Assembly (NCBI GenBank): GCA_963853835.1
Contig: OY970825.1
Span: 31,992,835-32,056,834 of the forward strand
Length of the DNA: 64,000 nt
Direction of reading: 5' to 3'
DNA from: Calendula officinalis
Taxonomy: Eukaryota > Streptophyta > Magnoliopsida > Asterales > Asteraceae
Of the stretch, positions 20,526 through 32,217 are shown piece after piece. The position numbers and the translations under genes were made by a program. The notes beneath the pieces are model-generated. The model saw only the letters and a list, made by a program, of their open reading frames with translations. It was not told where the DNA came from and made no database searches. Position 1 is the first letter of the stretch. Every line of letters starts with the position of its first letter.

Positions 20526-23500
20526 CTAAGTGTAATGAACAAACGTGGATTTTGTGTAATGCATCTTTGATTTGGTTGTCGAAGAATTGGAAGAAGTACT
20601 TGATTGTGATGATTTAGGTGTTGTGGTTCCTCGAGTTGTTTGACGTTGAGAGGACATCAATTTATTCGAGATGGGTGAGGTAGTGGGACGAACATGAGTC
20701 GGTTTGACGGCTTGTGTAGAAGAATGTTTTCGTTTATATTGCAAAGGACGGGAAACAGATGTTTTGCATGAGTATGAAAAAAAAGTTTTGCAGGACTTAA
20801 TTATTTTACCAGACTTATGTAAAACATAGTTTCTAGGACCACATGGAGCATCCAACCTAATGAAATATCGTTCATCATACTGAGAAATTTGTTTATTTGT
20901 TTGCTTGTCACGATATATCTTTTTACCGGTTTTATCATATTTAACAACCAAATTATCACCATTAACAGTATAATTCACAGGACGATAAACAGCATAATCA
21001 TAAACAGTACCAAAAGCCAATTTAGGAGCAATAAAATCCATGGAGTTATTACAATTATTATGAACAGAAAAAGAAGAAACTAAAAAGGGCGATGGACTAG
21101 ACTTCTTAAGTTCCTTTGACTTAAGCATACTAGAGCCGGATGACTTAGACTTCTTAATCTGAGCTGCTCCTCTGTCTCCGATTGGCATGGGCTTCTTAAG
21201 CTTTAAATTTATGGTTTTATCTGAAACATTTAAAACAGTTGAGTCAGAGCTTCTTTTTAAAATAGCAGGGATTTTAATTGTAGAAGTCTTTTCAAGAGTT
21301 TTAGTTTGAGCAGAAGAATTAATTTGAGAATCATTTTGAACAGAAGAAGAATTGGTTTTAACAAGTTTATCTTCTAAGTCATGAATTTTGATTTGTAAAA
21401 CTAATTTTTCTTTATCAAATGCCTTATGTGTTTCATCAATTTCTGTTTCTAATTGGCAGATTTTCTTTTCGAGAATTAATGGTGGAATATAAAGCTTTCG
21501 TGTCACGTTTTGTTGAATGACAACATCCCCTTTAATTTCAAATTCTTCTGGGGTTATTATAGGAAAATATTCATCATTTTTAAATTTAGCCTTTTTAGTT
21601 TCATAAGTTTTGTTCAATTCTGCATAGTTGAAACTGATTTGTGCATTCTCCTACTTTGCTCTGTTGAATGTTTCAATTTCTTTTTCTTCATCTGTCACCC
21701 GCATGAAGCTCTGCCAGATATCTCTTTGCATGTAGCGATAGTCATATAGTGTTGGAAGCACCCTGCATGCCTTGCTAAGATATCCTGGATTGTCTGCCCC
21801 TAGACCTTGTTTGGAGTTGAAGTATTTGAACTCTTTAGGCTTGTTCAAATGGATGGTTTCATCAGTATGTCCTCGTTTGGCGATTAACTCTTCAAGATGT
21901 TTAATGTGAGCGACTAACTGATCTTTGTCGTAGGTGAGACGATGTATGATAACCTGTTGACTATTTCTATCTTGGGATGATTGGTTAGTTTGATCGGTTA
22001 ATTTTTCTTTTAATTCTTGGATTTCAGAATTTAAAGATTTAAATTGGTTTTCATTATCATCAAATTCTTGTTGTTTACGTTCCATCCAGTTTTTTGTTAA
22101 TTGACATCCCTGGAACGTTTCAATATACAATTTGTAATATTTGTCATTTCTATCCTTTGAGATTTGACTTTGTGCATTGTTAATATTTGTGATTTCAGCT
22201 TCTTTCTCAGAAATTGTGTGTGACAAAGTTTGAATATCAGATTCATAGTGGACCTTTGTTTATGATGCTTGTTCTTGTAAATCTTGAATTTCCAGTGTAA
22301 GGATTTTATTTTGTTTAATGTGATTAACAAGTTGTTCACCTAGATGAGCAGTTTGTTCGCATTGATTTTCTAAAATGGTTACACGCTCTAAAAGTTGTGT
22401 ATTCATATCCTTTTCGAGTAAAATTGTTTGTTTTAGGGAATCAATTTCAGAAATCAGATTTTTATCAAGACAAGTATCAGTAATAATGGTATTATCAGAA
22501 GTAGATAAAGAAGAGTTGGTTACCTCAATTTCCTTGTTGGTTTCCTCATCTGAACGGTCGTGGATCTCGGCATTTTCTCTTGCCATGAAGCACAAATTTG
22601 CAGCATGTTCCTCATCTTCTTGATCAGAGTCTTCCATCCACTGAAGATCTTCTGCTAACAACACTTTCCCGGATTCAATTTGTTTAGCCAACAACATCTT
22701 CTTTTTGAAATATTCAGAATCACGAACTTTAGGTTTCGTGCAATCACGGGAAAAATGACCAGCAACACCACAATTATAGCATTTCTTTGTAGGATCCAAA
22801 GGTGTCATGGTTGGCTTATCAGTTGAAGCGGAAGCATATTTAAAGTTGGATGAAGATCGCAGTTTGTTGTTTGTAGGCTTTGGATAATATTTCTTCTGAT
22901 AGTTAGAGATGAGTGACATGGCTTGCAACACTTTTTGAAGTTCTTTATCCAGATCATCAATTTTTTGAGGTGTGGGTTCTTCTGCTTTTTCTTTAAGTTT
23001 AGCAGTCTCATTTAGTTGATGATGTTGTTTGGTGAGAAGAGCAAGAGTATCCTTAGTCTCTTGTTTTGTTTTTGCTATGTTATTCACCATTTGAGCATTT
23101 TGGTACAAATATTCGTACAGCTCATGGATATCTATCAGACTTAGATCTTTATTCTGCATAGCATTGTTACCAAACATCTCCCATTCGGGAAGAAGACTGT
23201 TGATAAATTTGAAGTTGATCTCTAGGTTTCCCTTTGATAGACTGTTTTTGCGGAGATCATTTAACATGTTACAGTATCGATGGTAAGTGCTTTGCAAGTC
23301 TTCCCCCACTGAGGCTTTAAAATTTTCATATGATTTTAATGTAGTAACCATCTTAGCCTTATTCCCAAGAACCGTGCCCTCCATTTGTTTTCTTATTTCA
23401 TCCCAGAGTTCTTTAGCGCTCTCAAGACTATCTAAACTATTGTAGATTTCATTCGGTAATCCTTGAAGCATGAAGGAATATGCTTGACGATCAGCTTTGG

Positions 23501-23763
23501 CACGTTGCTTTTGTGTAGCATTATATCTGGAAGGAGGGATGAGAACTCGACCGCCAATAACCGGAGGATGTGCATCAGGTAACGCAACAACATCTTCATA
23601 GAATTTTGCGTTTCCATTCTCAAGGGACTCAAGAATTTCAGTGGCTAATTCTTGGCTTCTGATGAAGTGGAGAAACCTTTTCTTCCACTGGGCATACTCT
23701 CCTCTGAATAAGACTGGAGGTTTTTAGATCAGACCCAATAGATAGAGCTTCTCTTGATGTCAT
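20526..23763 (-). pseudogene. Copia gag and downstream coiled-coil region of element D, broken
   Basis: Read on the minus strand. A probable start lies near 23763, with a frameshift near 23726. The UBN2-type Gag follows (MLQGLPNEIYNSLDS, then SYENFKASVGEDLQSTYHRY), and a CCHC knuckle (CYNCGVAGHFSRDC, ~22750). A long Glu/Lys/Gln coiled coil comes next, then a Ser/Lys/Thr-rich basic tail. In-frame stops at 22260-22262 and 21651-21653 split one otherwise continuous frame. Large Gag extensions with coiled coil are typical of Sirevirus-type elements. Confidence 0.82.
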
Positions 23764-24127
23764 TGTTTGTATGGTTACGACCGAGGGGGAAAAAAATTTA
23801 ATTTGAAAATTTTCAAAAAGATCTCAGATGATAAAAGACACTTTAAATATGTCCTCGATTTTCGATGTGGCCAAAAATGACAATCGGGTTAGTAAATGGG
23901 GCTAAACAAAGTTTGGAAATTGACCGAAAAATCACAAAAACGCAAATAAAGTGATCGAAACAAGTCTTTTTGTCCCGGGAAGTCGGCTAAACCGCCTACG
24001 GCTGTTTATCACGTCGTAGCCTTCGTCTTTAGATTCGATTTGGTTACTCGTGGGCTGGAAACGGAAACCCGAGCTAAAAGTTATGATCGTTTTAGTATAG
24101 TCCCTTTTGTCACACGATCTTGAGTTG

Positions 24128-24358
24128 TTCGGGCCGAACTGTGGAAATGTTCGGCCCGAGATCTTTGTTCGGGCCGAACTATGAAAGTGTTCGGGCCGAA
24201 GAGTGTAAGAGTTCGGGCCGAAGACTTAAATGGGTTCGGGCCGAAGAGTGGTGTTCGGGCCGAAGAGTGGTGTTCGGGCCGAAGTGGTGATCGGGCCGAA
24301 GATTGGTGTTCGGGCCGAAGTGGTTTTCGGGCCGAACAATTTACTATTTTCGGGCCGA
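24128..24358. repeat. Array of 12 TTCGGGCCGAA palindromes in the element D leader
   Basis: The 11-bp word TTCGGGCCGAA, or a one-base variant, occurs 12 times in about 230 bp at irregular spacing, between the 5' LTR and gag. Spacers (AGTGGTG etc.) are short and partly repeated. Confidence 0.88.
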
Positions 24359-24780
24359 GGATGTTTTTGGCAGTGACGAACGAACAACTCTATTTTTCAC
24401 TAAATTGACCCTAGAATGCTCAATTCTTAACCAAAACTAGTGATTCAAATTTCAAATTGCTCGAAAATTGATGGTATAATAAAAATCGATCAAAACACAA
24501 CAAATCAGATAGTAATTTCGATTTTACAGTGGAAAAAATGTGTTTTCATGGTTTTCGTTAAAATCACAAAATTAGGATCAATTGTTGATGGATTTGATCG
24601 AAACTTGATTCTAGAGTACTTAGAATTTCAAGAGGAATGTAATGAACTACAGAAAACGATGATTAATACCTTTAGTTTCGATTTCCAGATTCAAGTTCTT
24701 CTTCTCCAAAAACTTCAAAAATTGGTTTTATCTTCACTGATATGGATCGAATCAATTAAGATTTTTGCTCTGATACCATT

Positions 24781-25051
24781 TGTGAATCCTTAAATATCGA
24801 TTAAGCAACAGATTAAGCACTAACAATGATGAATTGGAAGAACAAGAAGGGAAGAACAATGTGAAGCTTTGAAAAATAAACGTACGCACGATTACAAATG
24901 TCGGCAAGCTTGGTCAATACTAGGTTACAACTAGGTATTTATACCTAGGCCAAGTATTGACTAATTACATAAAATCACCCTAGACTATTTGTTACAATAA
25001 ATGTCACATTACACCCCTAGACTATTGAATACATTAAAATGTGACCCAACA
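24781..25051 (-). repeat. 5' LTR of element D
   Basis: This is a direct repeat of 14183-14453; the tRNA-Met primer-binding site follows on the minus strand. Confidence 0.9.
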
Positions 25052-25697
25052 AAGGGGTTTAACGGCTTGTTGCATACGCTAAATGTAACCGTGATTCCTA
25101 CGAAAGTGAGTTAGTGTACAAATTTCCTTGCCTATTTTACACTTGTATCACCCGCTTCATATCTCCAATAAAGAATCCTTTTTTGACGTCTCTTTTTTTG
25201 TTAAATATATGTGTTTGTATGAGTAATGATGTTTGAATTAATTTAATGTTGAAATTGTACTTTATGTTTGAATGATTAATTTTAAAAACTTGTTTGCATT
25301 TGTGTGATTAATCTAGGACTTAAAAAGTCATGAAGGCCCCAGTTTTTAACACCCGGTTTTCAGAAAAATGCAAAAGAAATAAGAAGGAAATCTCATTATA
25401 TCCATGTTTAACTAGTCTTTTATTTCATCCATGCATGTTCGACTTGAAAACCATCTTACCGGTCAATACACCAAAATTAGACGCGTAACAAATGTAAAAA
25501 TTATCAAATAGAACAATCTGTGGAAGATTCGACCAAGAAGACAGTGGAAAACTTAATCTCACTCGTATGCGTATAAGCCTATAACTTTCAATTTAAAATC
25601 TGTATACAAATGATTAACCAGAAAAATACAATAATTAAATCGAAATCTAAGACCCTTCAATGATTCAAGGAAGAACTCACTCATAATCAACTTGTAT

Positions 25698-25730
<33 letters not shown>

Positions 25731-26205
25731 TATCTTGTTGAAATCAAGATAGTGAAAATATGTGTGTTCATTCGATCTTGATGGATTATTGAACAAGAAT
25801 GTCGGTAATATCCACGTCAGCGGCAACCCATGGCTTTTATGTTTTCATGAAAATCATTTTTCAAATATAGAGAATTTAATAATATCTACTTATATTTAAA
25901 ACAATAAATTTCCAGAATAAAATTTTAGATATAAGAGATAATTTCTGCTTAAACACACATGAATATCTCAAATCAACAATTCAAAACCAGTTACAGTCAG
26001 TAAAATGACAGTTTCGTAGTAAACATACATTGCCATATAATCAATACCGTGTTAAACAACTGGAGAAAAAAAATAAAAATGCCACATATCTATTCCTTCG
26101 TTCTGGGACTTTTTCTGTGAAATTCCTATGGTTTCATCATATATTGCAAAATGTCACAAATCTTCATGTTTTTGTTAAATATTGAGCAATATCAATCCAA
26201 CAAAC
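25052..26205. other. Intergenic, 3' of the FPGS gene
   Basis: AT-rich, no gene seen. It contains a run of 31 T at 25699-25729. Confidence 0.5.
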
Positions 26206-29200
26206 TCATTTCTTTAGTAATTTAATGACATCACCCACCAAATGTAATGAACCCGTTACAAGAACCTGACAACACCAAATTGTAATAATATGATATTTAT
26301 AATCACATATAACACAAAACTATCTACAAAAAATAAAAAAAATTACCTGCAGGCGAAGAGACTTATTTTGTTTAGCAGCATCTCTCAACCACTTAATGGC
26401 CAATGGAAGAGATGTAAACACCACACTGTTGTCACAAATCTTAACACTGTGATCTTTGCTTTCAACAGAAACTAACTCACCATTATTATTCGCATTCCCT
26501 GAAAATCATCATCATATAGAAATTACGGTTATACCCTTTACTAGTTTAAAAAAGATTCAATGGTAGTTTGGGAAATTACCTCTTTCACCCAAAATGATGT
26601 TTTCCCATACTCTTTGAAGCGTGAGTTGCCATGACACATCAATTACAGAATCAGTTGATGGAAAAGATGCTGAGGTGGATGCAACCTTTGTCACAAGAGA
26701 CATGTTTGGTACAAATAGTGCCTTTTGAAAGTTAATACCTGAAAATAAATAATAAATTTATATACTACTATATACATGTTTATTTCCAAAATGAGATGAT
26801 TGAGATAATTACCATGACCACCACATGTTTTCACCAGTCGAGGAAAGAGTATTTGTGGGTCCCGCACTGACATGCAATTGAATAATAATACCTGCAAATA
26901 ATCATTAAAAGATGGTTTTGTGTCAATTTGGGTCATTTATAAACGAGTTGACTAGATCAATCGATGACGTGGTGGTAACATGTAGAGTTGCAAATGACAT
27001 GTCATTTTAATGTCCCGTTTGGATCATTGTAGTTACCGCCACGTCATCACTTTATCAGGTTGTTGAAGGACCCAAACGCGATACATAGCCATCTTTCAAT
27101 GAACAAATTGGACATACGTATGCACGGTAACTAACAAGAAGAAACGTGAAACTAATTAAATTATAGAGTAAATTACAGAAATTGTTGTCCCTGTGGTAGT
27201 CTCAATTCTATGATTTTACCCCTACACTTGTTTTTTCGTTTTTATGTCCCTATAATTTTTTATTTTCCGTATATTTGTCCTTCCGTCCAAATTTCTCCGT
27301 TAACTAACCTCACATGCCACGCATGTGACGGTATTTTGGTCATTTTCCCAAGTTAAATGTACCTTGTGCTTTGTGGTTTGAAAGATCTTCAGTGGTGCAA
27401 GATAGGGTTGATTTCATGTTGTTCTTGATGATGAAGGTAAACATGAAAGTACATGTTTTAAAGCATACGGTACATGTAACTTGGGAAAATGACAAAAATA
27501 CCCTCACATGCTTGGCATGTGAAGTTACTTACAGAAGAATTTGGACGGAGGGACAAATATAAGAAAAATTAAAAAGTACATGGACAGAAAAATCGTAGAA
27601 TTGGGAATACCACAGTCCACAGGGACAATTTATGTAATTTACTCTAAATTATAATTACATATTCACTTTTTCACTATTTTTAGTAGTTTATTATACATAT
27701 TATCTGTTATCTCTAACCTGAGCAGAGTCCTTGGTGGAAGTTTGACCATGTTTTATAGGTAGAATTTCGTTTGAAGTTTTGAAATTATGAAATTGTGTAT
27801 CATCTTGTTTAATAGCGAGAGAAAACCAATTTGCACAAACTTCCATACTTTCAGGGCTGTGGGCCCCATCCAAATAAAACACCAAACTTTCACTCCCAAG
27901 TGACGGGTCAGGCATGATTTGGGCCCGTCCTTGTAATGTTGCTGTTGTTAGCCCGCTAACAAACTCACCAGGCAGAGCAATCTGTATCCAAGAATATATA
28001 AATTATAAAATTAATTAATTGTTTTGGCTTTAAAATACGGGAATTTAATTTAAGAAATTTACATTTTGGTCCATTGAATTGGGCTCCAGATGGCCTGTTT
28101 TTTGGAGCCATGTAGAGCATAATTTGATTGCAAGTCCAGCATTTATGTATTGGTGACTGCCAACAAGCCCTAGATTTAATCCGTTTAGCAATTTCATGTC
28201 TAATGGATTTGCTACTTCAAGAGGCACCTGTAACACAAGAATTTTCATCAAAACGGTTGTTTTTTACACGGGTCAAAATGGGTCGGGTTGACCCAAAACA
28301 CTTCTTGTCCAAATTTTAAAAAAAATGCTACTATAATAATCTAATTATTTTAATATAATCATCTAGAAGGTTTTATACTTTTACAAATTATATATATACT
28401 TTGGACAATCTTAAATTTGACTCTGTTTTCTTTCTAGCTAATTTTTTTTTTACCCGTTTAACATATTAGAGATTGAACATAACCCAAGTCGACCCATTCA
28501 GCTTTAAATTGGTCAATACACAATGAAGCAAAAAAAGGGATTTTTTATATTTTATTTTTTTATTTTTGTTGATAATGGGAATTACATCCAATTGTGAAGC
28601 CTTCTCCTTGAGCACTTCCATAGCTTCATCTGGTTGGGGTACAGTAAATGCAGGAACACCTTTCTGCATAGTATATAAAAAAAAATTAATTATGCGTATG
28701 AAAAAAAAGTAAAAAAAAATCATGAACTTTTTTATGCACCTTAAAGATACCAGCTTTCTCCCCAGCAATCTCTGTGAGAGTGTTTCCTGCTCATAAAAAT
28801 GTTCATAATGTTTGGCCCGTTGACTAATAGTCAACTATTCAAACTTAAGGTAAATTACAAATATACAAAAAAAGTAGTAAATTTAATATAAGAATAAAAG
28901 TATTTCAAGACAAACCTAAGATTTCACAGTGGTCATACCCTAGTGATGCAATACCACATACTACAGGTGTATTAACCTAAACAGAATGTGAAAATACATT
29001 TAATTATTTGAATTTACCATTTATAATGTAATAATTCAAGAATGTGAAAGTATTTCCATACCACATTTGTTGCATCATATTTTCCACCTATCCCAACCTC
29101 CATAATAGCAACATCAACCTGTAGATATCCAAAAATAATGTGTTTTTAAGTAATGATTATATAATTATAATTTGGTTATTGAGGAGTTGATTAAAAAGTC

Positions 29201-30327
29201 ACATACTTGCTCTGCTGCAAAAATCTTGAAACCAAGTAAAGCAAGGAAACGAAATAAATTTGGCATCGGTATATCATCATTGCATTTTTCCTGAAATTGT
29301 AAAAAATAACAATTATGAGAAAACTAAAAAAACATAACCACAAGTCAACAATCACTGCATATTTCATGCATACATAATAGTTTAGTAACCATGTTACAAT
29401 TATTGGTTCAATGAATATATAAGTACAATATATAATCATTATAGTTATAATTAATAAAGTTGTAAGGAAGCAGCATGATATGGTAGTCAATAAAGTAAAT
29501 TACATTCACAATGTTTATGAAACAGAAATCATGCCTTCAGTCTATCCAAACACCACCAGAAGTATGCCAAAAACTTTTCTTCACATATATCCACCCTGAA
29601 ACATACAAAAAAAAATATAGAAATTAACAATTTAAACATCAATATGTTAATTACAAATTACAAAACCTGGAAAACTCACCCGTTTAATCGAAATCTTTCT
29701 CGAACATCAATAAGATGAGGAGATGTGAAAAGCCCAGTGCGAAAGCCACAATTGCGTAATATTGACTCAGTAAATGTGCACGTTGATCCCTGTAAATAAT
29801 CCAAAATATTGCATTATATTAGCCATAAATCAGCAACATAAATCTAAACCCTAATTATATATAATCTATAATGATAGACGTGTGAATTTGCTTCACCACA
29901 TTACCTTTCCTTTAGTGCCTGCAACATGAATGATCTTCATCTTTGAAATTGACTCCTCTAGATCCAAAATCTACAACAAAAAGGATAATAGTACCTCAAA
30001 TTAGACATGATATAGCAAATAATTCGATTAATGATTTACATGTTAGTGTAAAATCCAATTGCTAGATTGAATCTTATATAATATCTTACTAATAAGACGT
30101 ATTGTTGATTGGAAAATAAATCTAAAAATAAAATATAGTAAATGTGTTAGCACCTTGACGTAGTCATACATAAGCTCAAATCTAATGCCGCTGTTGCGGA
30201 TATCTGCGCGACTTTTTTGCGTAATTAGAGATGACAAAGCGTCCATTGCGTCATCATAAGTTGAAACACTAGCAGGTTGTTGTTGATTGGATTTACATAC
30301 ATCATCTTCATCAACATGAATAAACAT
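26206..30327 (-). CDS. FPGS: Folylpolyglutamate synthase (tetrahydrofolate:L-glutamate ligase), 15 exons, 538 aa
   Basis: It adds glutamates to tetrahydrofolates with ATP, retaining folate cofactors. Exons (minus): 30154-30327, 29905-29970, 29680-29789, 29535-29595, 29207-29290, 29062-29118, 28916-28976, 28740-28786, 28586-28663, 28063-28227, 27718-27981, 26813-26891, 26580-26738, 26347-26498, 26206-26265. Lengths sum to 1617 nt, in frame throughout. Landmarks are the Mur-ligase P-loop AGTKGKGSTC across exons 2-3, [52 protein letters not shown], and [11 protein letters not shown]. All introns are GT-AG except intron 4, which reads GC-AG. An in-frame TGA 12 bp upstream supports the start at 30327 for this transcript; no targeting peptide is evident, so a cytosolic form is possible. 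Intron 11 carries a MITE and a hairpin. Exons were deduced by eye from frame and splice sites. Confidence 0.92.
26963..27048. repeat. Hairpin-forming inverted repeat in FPGS intron 11
   Basis: Arms GATGACGTGGTGGTAAC (26963-26979) and GTTACCGCCACGTCATC (27032-27048) pair with one mismatch around a ~52-nt loop. Probably a small MITE relic; the arms contain TGACGTGG, an ACGT-core word. Confidence 0.65.
27166..27644. mobile_element. Mutator-like MITE in FPGS intron 11
   Basis: A 479-bp element flanked by the 9-bp target duplication TAAATTATA (27157-27165 and 27645-27653). Its ends are GAGTAAATTACAGAAATTGT and, reverse-complemented on the right, GAGTAAATTACATAAATTGT. The long TIRs continue through TCCCTGTGG. 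A 9-bp duplication indicates mobilisation by a MULE transposase. No coding capacity. Confidence 0.88.
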
Positions 30328-30482
30328 TACATAACAATTTCAATTCGAACTCAACATTTTCATTCAAAAAACTACCAAATCGATAACTTAATTTACTTTC
30401 GAAACTTAGCAATTGAATATAAGTAATGAAAATTGCAGGATACAGCGATTGAAATCGAAAAGCATGAAGAGAGAGAGAATAC

Positions 30483-30640
30483 CTTGTGCCATATTTGATG
30501 CTGAGAGCGAGTAAGTGGATTGGAGATAGAAGAATTAATGGCTGCTGCTGTAGGAGTGAATAGCAGAGTGATACATACCTGAGATAAGAGGATGTTGGTG
30601 AAGGATAGGGATTGGGGAGCAAAAAGAAGCAAAAGTTTGG
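30483..30640 (-). other. Probable 5' UTR exons of FPGS
   Basis: The minus strand shows an AG|GTATGTATC donor at 30578 (exon upstream of 30579) and a small exon 30483-30547 between CTCCTACAG and GTATTCTC. The acceptor joining to the first coding exon was not fixed. An alternative reading is a transit-peptide exon, but no splice into the ATG frame was found. Confidence 0.4.
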
Positions 30641-31200
30641 CATTTAGACCCCACCCCTAAAGTTACATAATTAGTAAAATTGCCCCATTATTTTGACAAG
30701 TAGTTGATGCTTCATTGTATTCTAATTTTGGCACTTAATGGATCTCTAGGCCAGCTTGAGTCCTTAGCCATGTCCCTTGATTCCGGTAAACATCACGATT
30801 CCAGAATTTTATCTGTTTCATAGTTTTTCAATATTTAAACAATTTAATCAATATCACAACGTAAGTCTTGCCACATGCTCTAAGACAACGTTATTATAAC
30901 ATGCATGTTTAATCAATCTCAAGCTTGAAATTGATTAGTTTGAATCACACATGGAGTTATCACATTACCAGTGTCAAGATTAACAATGATCATATTGTCA
31001 TCATATGATTGTCTTAAAAGATTTTAGCAACATCTTCCTCTTCAAGAAGTTATTGGGTTATATTATAGTTATTAACTTGTATCAAATTACAATTACTATA
31101 GTTGAATTGCTTATTTTTCATACACATGTTTAAGCATCAAAAATTCGGCCATGAATCAAAAACATTTAAGTAAAATCTATTAATAGACAGAAACAAATGA
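30641..31200. other. Intergenic between FPGS and tRNA-Val
   Basis: AT-rich; no gene seen. It must contain the FPGS promoter on the minus strand, but no clear TATA box was found. Confidence 0.4.
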
Positions 31201-31274
31201 GTCTTGGTTGTGTAGTCGGTTATCACGCTAGTCTCACACACTAGAGGTCCCCGGTTCGAACCCGGGCTCAGACA
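31201..31274 (+). tRNA. tRNA-Val (anticodon CAC)
   Basis: The cloverleaf reads acceptor GTCTTGG/CTCAGAC, a D arm with TAGTCGGTTA, anticodon stem CTAGT/ACTAG with loop CTCACAC, and a T arm CCCGGTTCGAACCCGGG. The internal A box (TGTAGTCGGTTA) and B box (GGTTCGAACCC) are present. A T6 Pol III terminator follows. Acceptor position 5 is a T-C mismatch where G-C would be expected, so slight decay is possible. Confidence 0.85.
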
Positions 31275-31280
31275 TTTTTT
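31275..31280 (+). terminator. Pol III terminator of tRNA-Val
   Basis: A run of six T immediately after the discriminator base. Confidence 0.7.
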
Positions 31281-32217
31281 CCAGTTGACTTTTCTTTTTC
31301 TTCATATTTAGTAACCAGTCCAGAAGTATACCTTTATCTTGATTACGGTCTAGATTTACCATAATTTCTTTTTAACAGAACAAAACATTCTGCCACATAG
31401 TATCTGAATTCTTGTTATTTCATACTAGATATTATTATCAATGTTTAAAAGTCCTGTTGAACCGACCAGTCGAACCAGGAAATGAAAAGTTAACCTGTCA
31501 AAATGAGCTGGTTATAACTTGATGTACCGGGCAGTTGAACATAAACACTCGGCCGAACCGGAAAATCCGATTTTTCTAGAAAATTTAGATATATAAAATA
31601 GACATGGATATATATATAGGTTTTGTAACATAAAAATGATAATCATAGTTGAAAAATAAAAATAGATTTTGAAATTGTTCGATTTTTGTTGTTATTTATT
31701 TTGTATCTTATAAGCTCTTTCGGTACTTTGTCATAGTTTACATAATTGTTATATCATAAATAATGAACAATATTATCATCCGATTCAACCGGTCGGCTAA
31801 TTCATTCTGACCAAATCAGCTGTATTCGGGACATTAAACAGTTCGATTTAAACTAATGGTTTTTAAAATATTGATTATTTTGATAAAAATAAGTAAGTTA
31901 ATTACCAGATTTGATAGCTTTTGGCATTGGTTGACATTCACTTACTATTAACAAACAGATAACAAGTTGAGTAGTTGATTTCACTTACTGTTAACTATGA
32001 TTTCATCTCTATTAATTTGATGTTTGTAAAAAGTTAACAGGTTTTATTTGCGATTTCAATAACAATAACCAATTGTAAATCATCACCTCATCAAGTCAAT
32101 AAATAATAGCTATTTTATGATTCAACATTAACTTACACGAAAGTTCAAACTCAATATTGTTTATCGAAAAGGGCGATTGAAATCAAAAATTGCTTGAAAA
32201 AAAAAAGGCTAAATTTC
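31281..32217. other. Intergenic with a diverged inverted-repeat relic
   Basis: From about 31440 to 31870 the DNA has GAACCGACC/CCGGTCGG-type words and CAATGTTTAAAA versus TTTTTAAAATATTG ends, resembling an old MITE. No gene seen. Confidence 0.35.

Larger units (their letters stand above)
14183..25051 (-). mobile_element. Decayed Copia (Sirevirus-like) retrotransposon, element D
   Basis: The element is minus-oriented with 271-bp LTRs at 14183-14453 (3') and 24781-25051 (5'), differing at three positions by eye. The LTRs run TGTGAATCC to GACCCAACA. The flanking 5-mers are GAGGG and AAGGG, a probable target duplication with one change. The primer site (rc GCTCTGATACCA, 24767-24778) fits initiator tRNA-Met. 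Internal order is leader with a palindrome array, gag, coiled-coil region, protease, integrase, RT, RNase H, then a 2.4 kb 3' UTR. At least eight stops or frameshifts interrupt the ORFs, so the copy is not autonomous. Confidence 0.9.

Noticed and set aside
24128..24358. The TTCGGGCCGAA array as a CRISPR-like array
   Set aside because: Repeats are 11 bp, spacers are irregular and short, and it lies in a plant retrotransposon leader. A frame on the plus strand through the array (24181-24408) is a by-product of the repeat.
27371..27562. A small ORF inside FPGS intron 11
   Set aside because: It lies wholly within the Mutator-like MITE and has no gene features.
30393..30643. The two upstream Met-initiated frames as the FPGS N-terminus
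   Set aside because: Neither could be joined in frame to the ATG exon with clear splice sites, and an in-frame TGA lies 12 bp upstream of the chosen ATG; treated as probable 5' UTR, though an alternative organellar form is not excluded.
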